Shown: positions 40,855 to 48,765 of the stretch, in pieces
How the letters are laid out: every line of letters begins with the position of its first letter
How positions within the stretch are numbered: the first letter of the stretch is position 1
Assembly (NCBI GenBank): GCA_008923285.1
Contig: WBSG01000002.1
Span: forward strand, 207,187 to 271,186
DNA length: 64,000 nt
Direction of reading: 5' to 3'
Source of the DNA: Betaproteobacteria bacterium SCN2
GTDB lineage: Bacteria; Pseudomonadota; Gammaproteobacteria; Burkholderiales; Thiobacillaceae
Program-made: the position numbers and the translations under genes
The notes under the pieces: generated by a model
Seen by the model: only the letters and a program-made list of their open reading frames with translations
What the model was told of the DNA's origin: nothing
The model's database searches: none

Positions 40855-41544
40855 ATGAGCGTGTCGCGCGAACAGGTGCTGAAGGAACTCGGCATCGCGC
40901 CGGTCTGGCGCCTGCGCCAACAGCCGGCATCCGCCGCATCGGCAATGACGGAAACGGGCGGCGATGACCGCCGCAGCCGCATCCTGCAAATGGACTGGGC
41001 GCAGTTGAAGGAGGCGGTTGCCAACTGTACCGGCTGCGAACTGCACAAGACCCGTACCCAGGGTGTGCCCGGGGTGGGCGACGAAAGCGCCGACTGGCTC
41101 GTCATCGGCGAAGCGCCGGGCGCCGACGAGGACGCGCAGGGCGAGCCCTTCGTCGGCCAGGCCGGCCGGCTGCTCGATGCCATGCTGGCGGCGATCGGGC
41201 TGGCGCGCGGCGACAACGTCTACATCGCCAACGTGCTGAAGTCGCGCCCGCCCGGCAACCGCAACCCGGCGCCGGAGGAAATCGCTGCCTGCATGCCCTA
41301 CCTGGAGCGTCAGGTCCAGCTGATCCAGCCGAAAATCATTCTCGCCCTCGGCCGTTTCGCCGCGCAAACCCTACTCGACACCGAAGAGGCCATCGGCCGG
41401 CTGCGCGGCCGCGTGCACCATTATCAGGGCATCCCGCTCGTCGTCACTTACCACCCGGCCTATCTCCTGCGCAACCTGCCGGACAAGGAAAAGGCCTGGG
41501 AGGATCTTTGCCTTGCCCAGCAAACGATGGCAAAGCTCAAATGA
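40855..41544 (+). CDS. Uracil-DNA glycosylase, family 4/5 type
   Basis: 229 residues. GEAPGADEDAQGEPFVGQAGRLLDAML (water-activating motif 1), IANVLKSRPPGNRNP and TYHPAYLLRN (motif 3) mark the family 4 enzymes that remove uracil from DNA. Fe-S ligands are expected at C58 and C61 (CTGC) and C146. The position of the remaining ligand, Cys in the KCRPP motif of known members, is Ser130 here. The N-terminal 45 residues are variable. It follows rimI by 10 bp. Confidence 0.9.
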   Translation: MSVSREQVLKELGIAPVWRLRQQPASAASAMTETGGDDRRSRILQMDWAQLKEAVANCTGCELHKTRTQGVPGVGDESADWLVIGEAPGADEDAQGEPFVGQAGRLLDAMLAAIGLARGDNVYIANVLKSRPPGNRNPAPEEIAACMPYLERQVQLIQPKIILALGRFAAQTLLDTEEAIGRLRGRVHHYQGIPLVVTYHPAYLLRNLPDKEKAWEDLCLAQQTMAKLK

Positions 41545-41621
41545 ACAATGAGGCCGGGAGGACCAGAGCAAAGGCCGCTTAAAAATGCTTTTGCGCCTGT
41601 CCTCTTGTACTCTTTGTCTAT
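41541..41621. repeat. Intercistronic hairpin element F
   Basis: Arms starting ATGAACAATGAGG at 41541 and ending CTCTTTGTCTAT at 41621 agree as reverse complements at 24 of 35. It contains the shared GAGGAC and TTGT-end words but not the AAACC apex. It lies between the UDG gene and lemA and its left end overlaps the UDG stop codon region. Confidence 0.6.
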
Positions 41622-41655
41622 GATTTTCTGTGTCCCCTTACAAAGGAGCATGACA

Positions 41656-42306
41656 ATGAAGAAATGGCTCGCAATCGGTTTTCTCGCCTTCAGTCTGTCC
41701 GGCTGCGGCTACAACACCTTGCAGACCACGGACGAGCAGATCAATGCCTCGTGGTCGGAAGTGGTCAACCAGTACCAGCGCCGCGCCGACCTGGTGCCCA
41801 ACCTGGTCAACGTGGTGAAAGGCTACGCCGCGCACGAGCAGGAAGTTTTCATCCAGGTGACGGAGGCACGCGCTAAGGTCGGCCAGATCCAGGCCACGGC
41901 GGACCTGGTCAATGACGAGCAGGCCTTCAACAGGTTCCAGGCTGCCCAGGGCGAACTGTCCGGCGCGCTGTCGCGCCTCCTGCTGGTGGCGGAGAACTAT
42001 CCGCAGCTCAAGGCCGACGGCCTGTTCCGCGACTTGCAGGCGCAGCTCGAGGGCACCGAGAACCGCATTTCCGTGGCGCGCGGCCGCTACATCAAGGCGG
42101 TGCAGGACTACAACGTCACCGTGCGCCAGTTCCCCAGCAACCTCACCGCCATGCTGTTCGGCTTCAAGGTGAAGCCGAACTTCACGGTGGAAAACGAGAA
42201 GGCCATCGCCGTGCCGCCCACGGTCGATTTCGGCAAGCCGTCCCCGGCGCCCTCGGGCGGCGAAGCCGCGCCGGCCGGCCAGAGCCCCTTGAGTTCCGGC
42301 TACTGA
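41656..42306 (+). CDS. lemA: LemA family lipoprotein
   Basis: 216 residues. MKKWLAIGFLAFSLSGCGYN has a lipobox (LSGC). The body is the LemA helical bundle (TTDEQINASWSEVVNQYQRRADLVPNLVNVVKGYAAHEQ, then QFPSNLTAMLFGFK). I use ATG 41656, 7 nt after AAGGAG; the in-frame ATG 41650 is too close. Function is poorly known. With the two TPM genes that follow it forms a frequent membrane-protein cluster. Confidence 0.92.
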   Translation: MKKWLAIGFLAFSLSGCGYNTLQTTDEQINASWSEVVNQYQRRADLVPNLVNVVKGYAAHEQEVFIQVTEARAKVGQIQATADLVNDEQAFNRFQAAQGELSGALSRLLLVAENYPQLKADGLFRDLQAQLEGTENRISVARGRYIKAVQDYNVTVRQFPSNLTAMLFGFKVKPNFTVENEKAIAVPPTVDFGKPSPAPSGGEAAPAGQSPLSSGY

Positions 42307-42310
42307 TCGC

Positions 42311-43204
42311 ATGCCGCGACCGCCACGGGCGCTGAACCTGCCGCTCGGCGCATGGCTCCTGGCCATGCTGCTGGCACTGGCGGCATCGCTCGCCGTTCGT
42401 GCCGAGGTCGCGGTTCCGGCGCTGAGCCAGCGTGTCACCGACCTTACCGGCACGCTCACGCCCGATACCGTCGCCCGCCTGGAAAACACCCTGGCCCAGT
42501 TCGAAGCTGCCAAAGGCAGCCAGATCGCGGTGCTCATGCTGCCCACGACCGTGCCGGAGGACATCGCCGAATACGGCATCCGCGTGGCCGAGCAATGGAA
42601 GGTTGGGCGCAAGGGCGTGGACGACGGCGCCATCCTCATCGTCGCCAAGGACGACCGGCGCGTGCGGATCGAGGTCGGCTACGGCCTGGAAGGCGTGATC
42701 CCGGATGCGGTCGCCCGGCGCATCATCGCGGAAGACATCGTGCCGCGCTTCAGGCAGGGCGATTTTTCCGGCGGAGTGGAGGCCGGGGTGTCGCGCATGA
42801 TGCGGCTTGTCGAGGGCGAGCCGTTGCCGCCGCCGCAGGCCGCCGCTGGCGTCGAAGCCGACAACATGGACAAGCTCGTACTGTTCCTGTTTGCCGGCAT
42901 CATCGGCGGCAAGATTCTCGGCACGGTCCTGGGCAAGGGGCTGGGTTCTTCGCTGGCGGCAGTCGGCACCGGCGCGCTGGCCTGGATGGTCAGCGGCCTG
43001 TTCTTTTTCGGCATTGTCGCCGCCATTCTCGTCCTGTTCCTGACCCTGGCCGGCGGGCGCGGCAGCCACTGGGGCAGCGGCGGCTTCGGCGGCGGTTCCT
43101 GGGGCGGCGGCGGATTCGGTGGTGGCGGCGGATTCGGTGGTGGCGGCGGCTGGTCGGGCGGCGGCGGCGGTTTTGGCGGAGGGGGCGCGTCCGGATCATG
43201 GTAA
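42311..43204 (+). CDS. TPM-domain membrane protein (YgcG type)
   Basis: 297 residues: signal peptide/TM (WLLAMLLALAASLAVRA), TPM domain (RVTDLTGTLTPDTVARLENTLAQFEAAKGSQIAVLMLP, GVDDGAILIVAKDDRRVRIEVGYGLEGVIPD), two membrane helices (about 195-245) and a Gly-rich tail (FGGGGGFGG repeats). TPM domains have been linked to phosphatase activity and photosystem repair in plants; the bacterial role is unsettled. Starts 4 bp after lemA. Confidence 0.92.
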   Translation: MPRPPRALNLPLGAWLLAMLLALAASLAVRAEVAVPALSQRVTDLTGTLTPDTVARLENTLAQFEAAKGSQIAVLMLPTTVPEDIAEYGIRVAEQWKVGRKGVDDGAILIVAKDDRRVRIEVGYGLEGVIPDAVARRIIAEDIVPRFRQGDFSGGVEAGVSRMMRLVEGEPLPPPQAAAGVEADNMDKLVLFLFAGIIGGKILGTVLGKGLGSSLAAVGTGALAWMVSGLFFFGIVAAILVLFLTLAGGRGSHWGSGGFGGGSWGGGGFGGGGGFGGGGGWSGGGGGFGGGGASGSW

Positions 43205-43698
43205 GCCGATTGCTCAAGCACCTGTTCATGCCCGCATGGCTGTTGTGGAAATATTTTCCGCCGGCGCTGCTGGCGGAAATCGAATCCGCCATTCGCGAAT
43301 CGGAAACCGTCCACCGCGGCGAGATCCGCTTTGCCGTGGAAAGCGCGCTGACGCCATCCGAAATCTGGCGCGGCCTGAGCGGGCGACAGGCCGCGCTCGA
43401 GGCGTTCAGCAAGCTGCGCGTCTGGGATACCGAGGGCAACAGCGGCGTGCTGATCTATCTGCTGCTCGCCGACCACGACATCGAAATCGTCGCCGATCGC
43501 GGCATTGCCGCCAGAGTCGACCAGACGGAATGGGATAACATCGCCAGACTGATGGAACGGCACTACCGGGCCGGCGATTTCCGCACGGGCACGTTCGAGG
43601 GCATCCGCCGCGTGACCGAATTGCTGGCGCGGCATTTTCCGGCCGGGCCGGAGAATCCCAACGAATTGTCCAACCGCCCCGTGCTGCTGAAACGATAG
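43198..43698 (+). CDS. Second TPM-domain protein
   Basis: 166 residues, compact TPM domain without a Gly tail: FPPALLAEIESAIRESETVHRGEIRFAVESAL, WDTEGNSGVLIYLLLADHDIEIVADRGIAARV. It starts inside the end of the first TPM gene (7-bp overlap), so the two are coupled. It has a single weak N-terminal hydrophobic segment (LLKHLFMPAWLLWKYF). Confidence 0.88.
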   Translation: MVSRLLKHLFMPAWLLWKYFPPALLAEIESAIRESETVHRGEIRFAVESALTPSEIWRGLSGRQAALEAFSKLRVWDTEGNSGVLIYLLLADHDIEIVADRGIAARVDQTEWDNIARLMERHYRAGDFRTGTFEGIRRVTELLARHFPAGPENPNELSNRPVLLKR

Positions 43699-43705
43699 GA
43701 AACTC

Positions 43706-44110
43706 ATGAGCGCTTACGTCATCTGGTGGATCGCTGCCCTTGCCCTGGTGGGGCTGGAACTGACAACCGGCACCTTCTACCTGCTGGTCTACGGCATCGC
43801 CGCGGCGGCGGCCGGCATCGCCGCCTGGCTTGGCATGGGCTTCATCGCCCAATTGGTGATCGCTGCGGTGATCGGCATGGCCGGCACGGTCGCACTGAAA
43901 AAGTGGCGGCGCGCCGAAGCGACCAATGCCGACCTGCAGGACCTCGACATCGGCCAGAGCGTGACGCTCGAAAGCTGGCAGGACGGCAAAGGGCAGGTCA
44001 AATACCGGGGAGCGCTGTGGGATGCCGAGGCCGCCGGCCCCGATGTCGACACGGCCCGGCCCCTGTACATACGCGCCATGCGCGGCAGCGTCCTGGTAGT
44101 GGGCAACTGA
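43706..44110 (+). CDS. NfeD-family membrane protein
   Basis: 134 residues: three membrane helices (VIWWIAALALVGLELTTG, LLVYGIAAAAAGIAAWLGM, LVIAAVIGMAGTVAL) then a small OB-fold-like C-terminal domain (QSVTLESWQDGKGQVKYRGALWDAEA). NfeD proteins pair with stomatin/SPFH proteins, as here (40 bp before the SPFH gene). Confidence 0.9.
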   Translation: MSAYVIWWIAALALVGLELTTGTFYLLVYGIAAAAAGIAAWLGMGFIAQLVIAAVIGMAGTVALKKWRRAEATNADLQDLDIGQSVTLESWQDGKGQVKYRGALWDAEAAGPDVDTARPLYIRAMRGSVLVVGN

Positions 44111-44150
44111 GCGCCGACTGGCAATGGATTACTGACAACTGGGGGTACTC

Positions 44151-45056
44151 ATGGAAATCGCGGTTGCACTGCTTATTGTGGTTCTGATCGTCATCGGCAA
44201 GGGCGTGCGCGTCGTGCCGCAGCAGCATGCCTGGGTCATCGAGCGCCTGGGGCGCTTCCACGCCACGCTGGCGCCGGGCCTCAACCTGGTCATTCCCTTC
44301 GTCGACCGCGTTGCCTACAAGCATATCCTCAAGGAAATTCCGCTCGACGTGCCGAGCCAGGTCTGCATTACCAAGGACAACACCCAGCTCGCCGTGGACG
44401 GCGTGCTGTATTTCCAGGTCACCGACCCGCGCCTCGCGTCCTACGGCTCCAGCGACTACATCATGGCCATCACCCAACTGGCGCAAACCACGCTGCGCTC
44501 GGTCATCGGCCGCATGGAACTGGACAAGACCTTCGAGGAGCGCGAGCACATCAACCACAGCGTGGTGCAGGTGCTGAACGAGGCTTCGCTCAACTGGGGC
44601 GTGAAGGTGCTGCGCTACGAAATCAAGGACCTTACCCCGCCCAAGGAAATTCTGCATGCCATGCAGGCACAGATCACCGCCGAGCGTGAGAAGCGCGCGG
44701 TCATCGCCACCTCCGAGGGCAAGATGCAGGAGCAGATCAACATCGCCACCGGCGAGCGCGAAGCCGCCATCCGCGAATCCGAGGGCGAGAAGATGGCCGC
44801 CATCAACCGCGCCCAGGGCGAGGCCGAGGCAGTGAAACTGGTGGCCGAAGCGACCGCCAAGGCGCTCTACATGGTGGCGCAGGCCACCCAGGCGCCCGGC
44901 GGCATGCAGGCGGTGAACCTCAAGGTGGCCGAGCAGTACGTCGATGCCTTCGGCAACATCGCCAAGACCGGCAACACCCTCATCGTGCCCTCCAACATGG
45001 CCGATATCGCCAGCCTGATTGCCGGCGCCATGAGCGTGGTGAAAGCGCAGAACTGA
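44151..45056 (+). CDS. SPFH/stomatin-type protein (QmcA-like)
   Basis: 301 residues: N-terminal helix (IAVALLIVVLIVIGKGV), SPFH domain (VVPQQHAWVIERLGRFHATLAPGLNLVIPFVDRV, KEIPLDVPSQVCITKDN), and a long helical C-terminal region (ATSEGKMQEQINIATGEREAAIRESEGEK). It is expected to oligomerise at the inner membrane and partner the adjacent NfeD protein. Confidence 0.93.
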   Translation: MEIAVALLIVVLIVIGKGVRVVPQQHAWVIERLGRFHATLAPGLNLVIPFVDRVAYKHILKEIPLDVPSQVCITKDNTQLAVDGVLYFQVTDPRLASYGSSDYIMAITQLAQTTLRSVIGRMELDKTFEEREHINHSVVQVLNEASLNWGVKVLRYEIKDLTPPKEILHAMQAQITAEREKRAVIATSEGKMQEQINIATGEREAAIRESEGEKMAAINRAQGEAEAVKLVAEATAKALYMVAQATQAPGGMQAVNLKVAEQYVDAFGNIAKTGNTLIVPSNMADIASLIAGAMSVVKAQN

Positions 45057-45066
45057 ACAAGGCGCT

Positions 45067-45153
45067 ACAAAGGGGACATGAGGACAAGACGAAAGCCATA
45101 GTCAGGCGTAATGTTCTGGAGTGGTTTACTCCTGTCCTTTGTCCTCCTTGTCC
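45067..45153. repeat. Intercistronic hairpin element G
   Basis: Left arm ACAAAGGGGACATGAGGACA from 45067; right arm TCCTGTCCTTTGTCCTCCTT to 45152. Read on the minus strand it is closely similar to element H, including GGAGTAAACC at the apex, so it lies in the opposite orientation. A 13-bp direct repeat (ACTGGAGTTTTTC / ACTGGAGTTTTGA) follows at 45156-45183. Located between the SPFH and methyltransferase genes. Confidence 0.75.
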
Positions 45154-45188
45154 GGACTGGAGTTTTTCAACTGGAGTTTTGATTGCAG

Positions 45189-45779
45189 ATGAAATCCGTC
45201 GAATTTTTCGAGCAGCAATTCCAGCAGCAGTCCGCCAGGGGCGATTTCGTCCTGAATCCGTTCGAGGAAGCCGTGCTGCCCCATCTGAGCGGCGGCGTGC
45301 TCGAACTGGGCTGCGGGCTAGGCAATCTCGCCATCGCCGCGGCCAGGAAGGGCTGCGCGGTCAGCGCGCTGGACGGCAGCCGCACCGCCGTGGACCGCGT
45401 CAATGAAGCCGCCAACCGGCTGGGCCTGCCGTTGGCTGCCTACCAGTCGGATCTCTCCACCTATGCCATCGACGGCGACTACGACAGCATCGTCTCCATC
45501 GGCCTGCTGATGTTTTTCGCCAAGGGCAGGGCCCATGTGCTGCTGGACGACATCATCAGGCACGTCAAGCCCGGCGGCATCGCCGCCATCAATGTGCTGA
45601 CCGAGGGCACGACTTTCGGCGGGGCGCTGGAACCGGGCAATCATTATCTTTTCGCGGAAAACGAGCTGACCGACGCCTTCAAGGGCTGGGAAATCCTGCT
45701 CTCGCGTCACGATGAATTCCCCGCGCCGGAAGATACCGTCAAGAAATTCCACACCGTGGTGGCGAAGAGGCTGGCCTGA
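45189..45779 (+). CDS. SAM-dependent methyltransferase (TehB-like)
   Basis: 196 residues. VLELGCGLGNLAIAAARKGCAVSALDGSRTAV is the SAM site, and the short body (YDSIVSIGLLMFFAKG, HVKPGGIAAINVLTEGTTF) resembles TehB/tellurite-resistance and similar small methyltransferases. The substrate is unknown. I use ATG 45189. Confidence 0.85.
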   Translation: MKSVEFFEQQFQQQSARGDFVLNPFEEAVLPHLSGGVLELGCGLGNLAIAAARKGCAVSALDGSRTAVDRVNEAANRLGLPLAAYQSDLSTYAIDGDYDSIVSIGLLMFFAKGRAHVLLDDIIRHVKPGGIAAINVLTEGTTFGGALEPGNHYLFAENELTDAFKGWEILLSRHDEFPAPEDTVKKFHTVVAKRLA

Positions 45780-45795
45780 GATCGGGGCGGTTTGC

Positions 45796-47013
45796 TCAGT
45801 GCACCACGTCGTGCCGGTGGCGCTTCCAGATCAACGTCATCAGCGTACTGATGAACAGGCCGAAGAGGATCATGATGGTGTGGATGTGCCATTCGGCGCG
45901 CATCATCAGGGCGTAGGCCCCGGTCATCAATAGAATGCTGATGTTCTCGTTGAAGTTCTGCTGCGCGATGGAGTGGCCGGCGCCCATGAGCAGATGGCCG
46001 CGATGCTGCAGCAAGGCATTCAAGGGCACCACGAAATAGCCGGCCAGCACGCCCAGCAGGGTAAGGACGAGGGCAGCCAGCCAGAAGTCGTGCACGCCCG
46101 TCAGGATGATGGGCAGAAAGCCGAGCGCGATGCCGGCCGGCAGCACGCTTACGGATTTTTTCAGCGGCACCAGCCAGCCGGCCAGGGCCGAACCGATGGC
46201 GATGCCGAAGGCGACCAGGCCGGTGATCTGGGTGGCGAGGTCGAGCCCGAAGGCCAGGTTGTAGGCGGCCCAGGCAATGACCATGAGCCTGAGCGTGGCG
46301 CCGACGCCCCAGAACAGGGTGGTGACGGCCAGCGAGACCTGGCCGAGCGGGTCCTTCCACAGCAGCAGGAAGCTGTGCCAGAAGTCGTGCAGGATGAAAC
46401 CTGGCTTCTTGCTGGGCAGGCGGTGGTCGATGGGCAGCCGCGGAATGAACAGATTGACGATTGCTGCCAGCAGGTAGAGCGCGGTAATGATGCCGATGGC
46501 GAACATGGGTGGCGCAATGTCCGCGCTCAGCTTCAGGCTGCCAAGGCCGGACGTGGCCACATCCGGGTTGATCAGCACCCCGCCGATGATGGCGCCGAGC
46601 ACGATGGCTGCCACGGTGAACCCTTCCATCCAGCCATTGGCGGCGACGAGTTTCTCCGGCGGCAGGATTTCGGTGAGGATGCCGTATTTCGCCGGCGAGT
46701 AGGTGGCGGCGCCGATGCCGACGATGGAATAGGCAAGCAGGGGGGGCAGGCCGAGCAGCATGGTGGCGCAGCCGACGAACTTGATGGCGTTGCCGATGAA
46801 CAGCACCCGCCCCTTGGGCAGGGCATCGGCAAACGGGCCGACGAAGGGCGCCAGCACGATGTAGGCGACCACGAACACACTGGCCAGCAGCGGGTGATGC
46901 CAGTCGGGCGAACCGTAGAACATGAGCAGGCCGATGGCGGCGAACAGCAGTGCGTTGTCGGCCAGGGCGGAGAAAAACTGCGCGACGAGAACGGTATAGA
47001 AAGTCCGGTTCAA
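45796..47013 (-). CDS. lplT: Lysophospholipid transporter LplT-like (MFS)
   Basis: 405 residues, 12 membrane helices. MNRTFYTVLVAQFFSALADNALLFAAI and SPAKYGILTEILPPEKLVAANGWMEG are LplT signatures. LplT flips lysophospholipids inward for reacylation by Aas; no Aas gene is visible nearby. It is convergent with the methyltransferase gene and divergent from the LysR gene. Confidence 0.9.
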   Translation of the reverse strand: MNRTFYTVLVAQFFSALADNALLFAAIGLLMFYGSPDWHHPLLASVFVVAYIVLAPFVGPFADALPKGRVLFIGNAIKFVGCATMLLGLPPLLAYSIVGIGAATYSPAKYGILTEILPPEKLVAANGWMEGFTVAAIVLGAIIGGVLINPDVATSGLGSLKLSADIAPPMFAIGIITALYLLAAIVNLFIPRLPIDHRLPSKKPGFILHDFWHSFLLLWKDPLGQVSLAVTTLFWGVGATLRLMVIAWAAYNLAFGLDLATQITGLVAFGIAIGSALAGWLVPLKKSVSVLPAGIALGFLPIILTGVHDFWLAALVLTLLGVLAGYFVVPLNALLQHRGHLLMGAGHSIAQQNFNENISILLMTGAYALMMRAEWHIHTIMILFGLFISTLMTLIWKRHRHDVVH

Positions 47014-47019
47014 GCGGGT

Positions 47020-47047
47020 TCTTATGGCGCAGTAAGCGCTCTTATGG
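47020..47047. promoter_or_regulatory. Direct repeat in the lplT/LysR divergent region
   Basis: TCTTATGG at 47020-47027 and again at 47040-47047, start-to-start spacing 20 bp (about two helical turns), in the 81-bp gap between divergent lplT and the LysR gene. This suits a regulator-binding site, probably for the adjacent LysR protein. Confidence 0.4.
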
Positions 47048-47094
47048 TTAAATAAAAAACTTTTCTGGAATCACATTTATTTCGGAGCCAAACC

Positions 47095-48039
47095 ATGGCT
47101 GACCGCAGACTGCAAGTATTCTACACCGTGGCCAAGCAGCTCAGTTTTACCAAGGCTGCCGAGATGCTCTACATGACGCAGCCCGCCGTCACGTTTCAGG
47201 TCAAGCAACTGGAAGAGCATTTCAATACCCGCCTGTTCGAGCGCAGCCACGGCCGCATCTCGCTGACTCCCGCGGGCGACCTGGTCATGGGCTATGCCGA
47301 ACGAATCCTGGCGCTGGGCAGCGAAATGGAGGCGCGCGTCGCCGAACTGACCGGCCAGGTGAGCGGCCCCTTGATGATCGGGGCCTCCACCACCATTGCC
47401 GAATACCAGTTGCCGCGCATCCTCGGCGAATTCAAGGCACATTATCCGGAAGTACAGGCGCGGCTGATGGTGGCCAACTCCGAGACCATCGAGAACAAGG
47501 TGGCCGAGCATGCGCTGGATGTCGGCCTGATCGAGTCCGCCCCGCACCATCCGACCCTCAAGGTGCACGCCTGCTGCGACGACGAACTGGTGATGATCTG
47601 CTCCCCCGACAACCCGCTCGCCAAGAAGGGCGTGGTGAAGGCCAAGGACCTCGCGGTGCAGCCCTACGTTTCGCGCGAAATGGGTTCCGGCACGCGCGAA
47701 GTGGTCGACCAGTATTTCCGCGACCACGGCATCAATCCGGACGATCTGCACATCGAAATGGAACTCGGCAGCCGCGAAGCCATCAAGGGCGCGGTGCAGG
47801 CCGGTCTTGGCGTGGCGATCCTGTCCGCCGCCACCGTCAGCAAGGAAGTGAAGCTCGGCGAACTGGTGGCGATTCCGCTGGACCCGGCGCTGCATCGTCC
47901 GCTCTCGCTGGTGTTTTCTCCCGACAAGTTCCGCAGCAAGCTGCTGGACGCCTTCATCAGTTTCGTCGAAGAGCGTTTCCGTCAGTGCGAAACGGTCGCC
48001 CCCGCCAAGAAAGCAGCAGCCGGCAAAGGTAGCCGCTGA
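47095..48039 (+). CDS. LysR-family transcriptional regulator
   Basis: 314 residues: N-terminal winged HTH (RRLQVFYTVAKQLSFTKAAEMLYMTQPAVTFQVKQLEEHFNTRLFERS) and a periplasmic-binding-like effector domain (GPLMIGASTTIAEYQLPRILGEFKAHYPEVQ). The HTH and effector domain resemble the CbbR/CysL-like group, but the effector cannot be told. It likely controls lplT and/or itself through the repeat at 47020. Confidence 0.92.
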   Translation: MADRRLQVFYTVAKQLSFTKAAEMLYMTQPAVTFQVKQLEEHFNTRLFERSHGRISLTPAGDLVMGYAERILALGSEMEARVAELTGQVSGPLMIGASTTIAEYQLPRILGEFKAHYPEVQARLMVANSETIENKVAEHALDVGLIESAPHHPTLKVHACCDDELVMICSPDNPLAKKGVVKAKDLAVQPYVSREMGSGTREVVDQYFRDHGINPDDLHIEMELGSREAIKGAVQAGLGVAILSAATVSKEVKLGELVAIPLDPALHRPLSLVFSPDKFRSKLLDAFISFVEERFRQCETVAPAKKAAAGKGSR

Positions 48040-48042
48040 TCC

Positions 48043-48408
48043 GTGAGCGGCGAAAGCAAGAAACTGCTACGGCTGTTCCGGGGGCTGTCGCCGGCGCGCC
48101 GGCTGGCGCTGCTCGAATATGCCGAATTCCTGGCCTCACGCGACGAGGCCGAAGGCCTCAATGCCGTGCCGCAGGAGCCGCTGGAGATCCCGCGTCCCGC
48201 GCAGGAATCCGTGGTGAAGGCCATTCAGCGCCTGATGTCGAGTTACCCCATGCTCGACCGCAACAAGCTGCTGCATGAAACCTCCGCTCAGATGACCCGC
48301 CACCTCATCCATGGCGTGCCCGCGATCGAGGTGATCGACGAACTGGAAATCATCTTCCGGCGCCACTACGAAACGCGGCTGGAAGAAAGCAGCAATGAGA
48401 CCCAATAA
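48043..48408 (+). CDS. Uncharacterised small protein downstream of the LysR gene
   Basis: 121 residues from GTG 48043, 3 bp after the LysR stop. Not recognised. Helical throughout: LLRLFRGLSPARRLALLEYAEFLASRDEAEG, then VVKAIQRLMSSYPMLDRNKLLHETSAQMTRHLIHGVPAIEVIDELEIIF. It is soluble, with no cysteines. Confidence 0.78.
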   Translation: MSGESKKLLRLFRGLSPARRLALLEYAEFLASRDEAEGLNAVPQEPLEIPRPAQESVVKAIQRLMSSYPMLDRNKLLHETSAQMTRHLIHGVPAIEVIDELEIIFRRHYETRLEESSNETQ

Positions 48409-48459
48409 GGCGCGGCGCGAACACTGCGCGGCGATCCGGTCGACCAAGTCCGGCCAACT

Positions 48460-48765
48460 CTAAACCAGCGCCTGGCCGCAGTGCCAGCAGCTCAGGAAGT
48501 GCCCCGGGTTCTCCTCGCCGCATTGCGGGCACAGCTTGCTGCCGGTTTCTTCGGGGAAATGGATTTCCTTGAGCAGTTGCATTGCCTGTTCGGCGTCTTC
48601 GTCATCTTCCACCCACACTTCGGGCCAGATCTGCGTGGCGGCAAGTTCGCCCAGCCCGCCCGTGGCATGGGTATTGAAGACATGCGCCCGGATGCCGCGC
48701 ATGCCCAGCCAGTCGAGCGCAATCTGCGCGTCGGCGAGGTCGGCGGCGATATAGATGCGCTTCAC
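48460..48765 (-). CDS. DUF2007-type protein with C-terminal zinc ribbon
   Basis: 101 residues. MKRIYIAADLADAQIALDWLGMRGIRAHVF and PEVWVEDDEDAEQAMQLLKEI match the PII-like/signal-transducing DUF2007 fold. CPQCGEENPGHFLSCWHCG is a rubredoxin-like zinc ribbon. The ATG overlaps the M48 protease stop by 4 bp. Confidence 0.85.
   Translation of the reverse strand: MKRIYIAADLADAQIALDWLGMRGIRAHVFNTHATGGLGELAATQIWPEVWVEDDEDAEQAMQLLKEIHFPEETGSKLCPQCGEENPGHFLSCWHCGQALV

Noticed and set aside
43075..43200. GGCGGN repeats as a non-coding tandem repeat
   Set aside because: They are the Gly-rich coding tail of the TPM protein, usual in that family.
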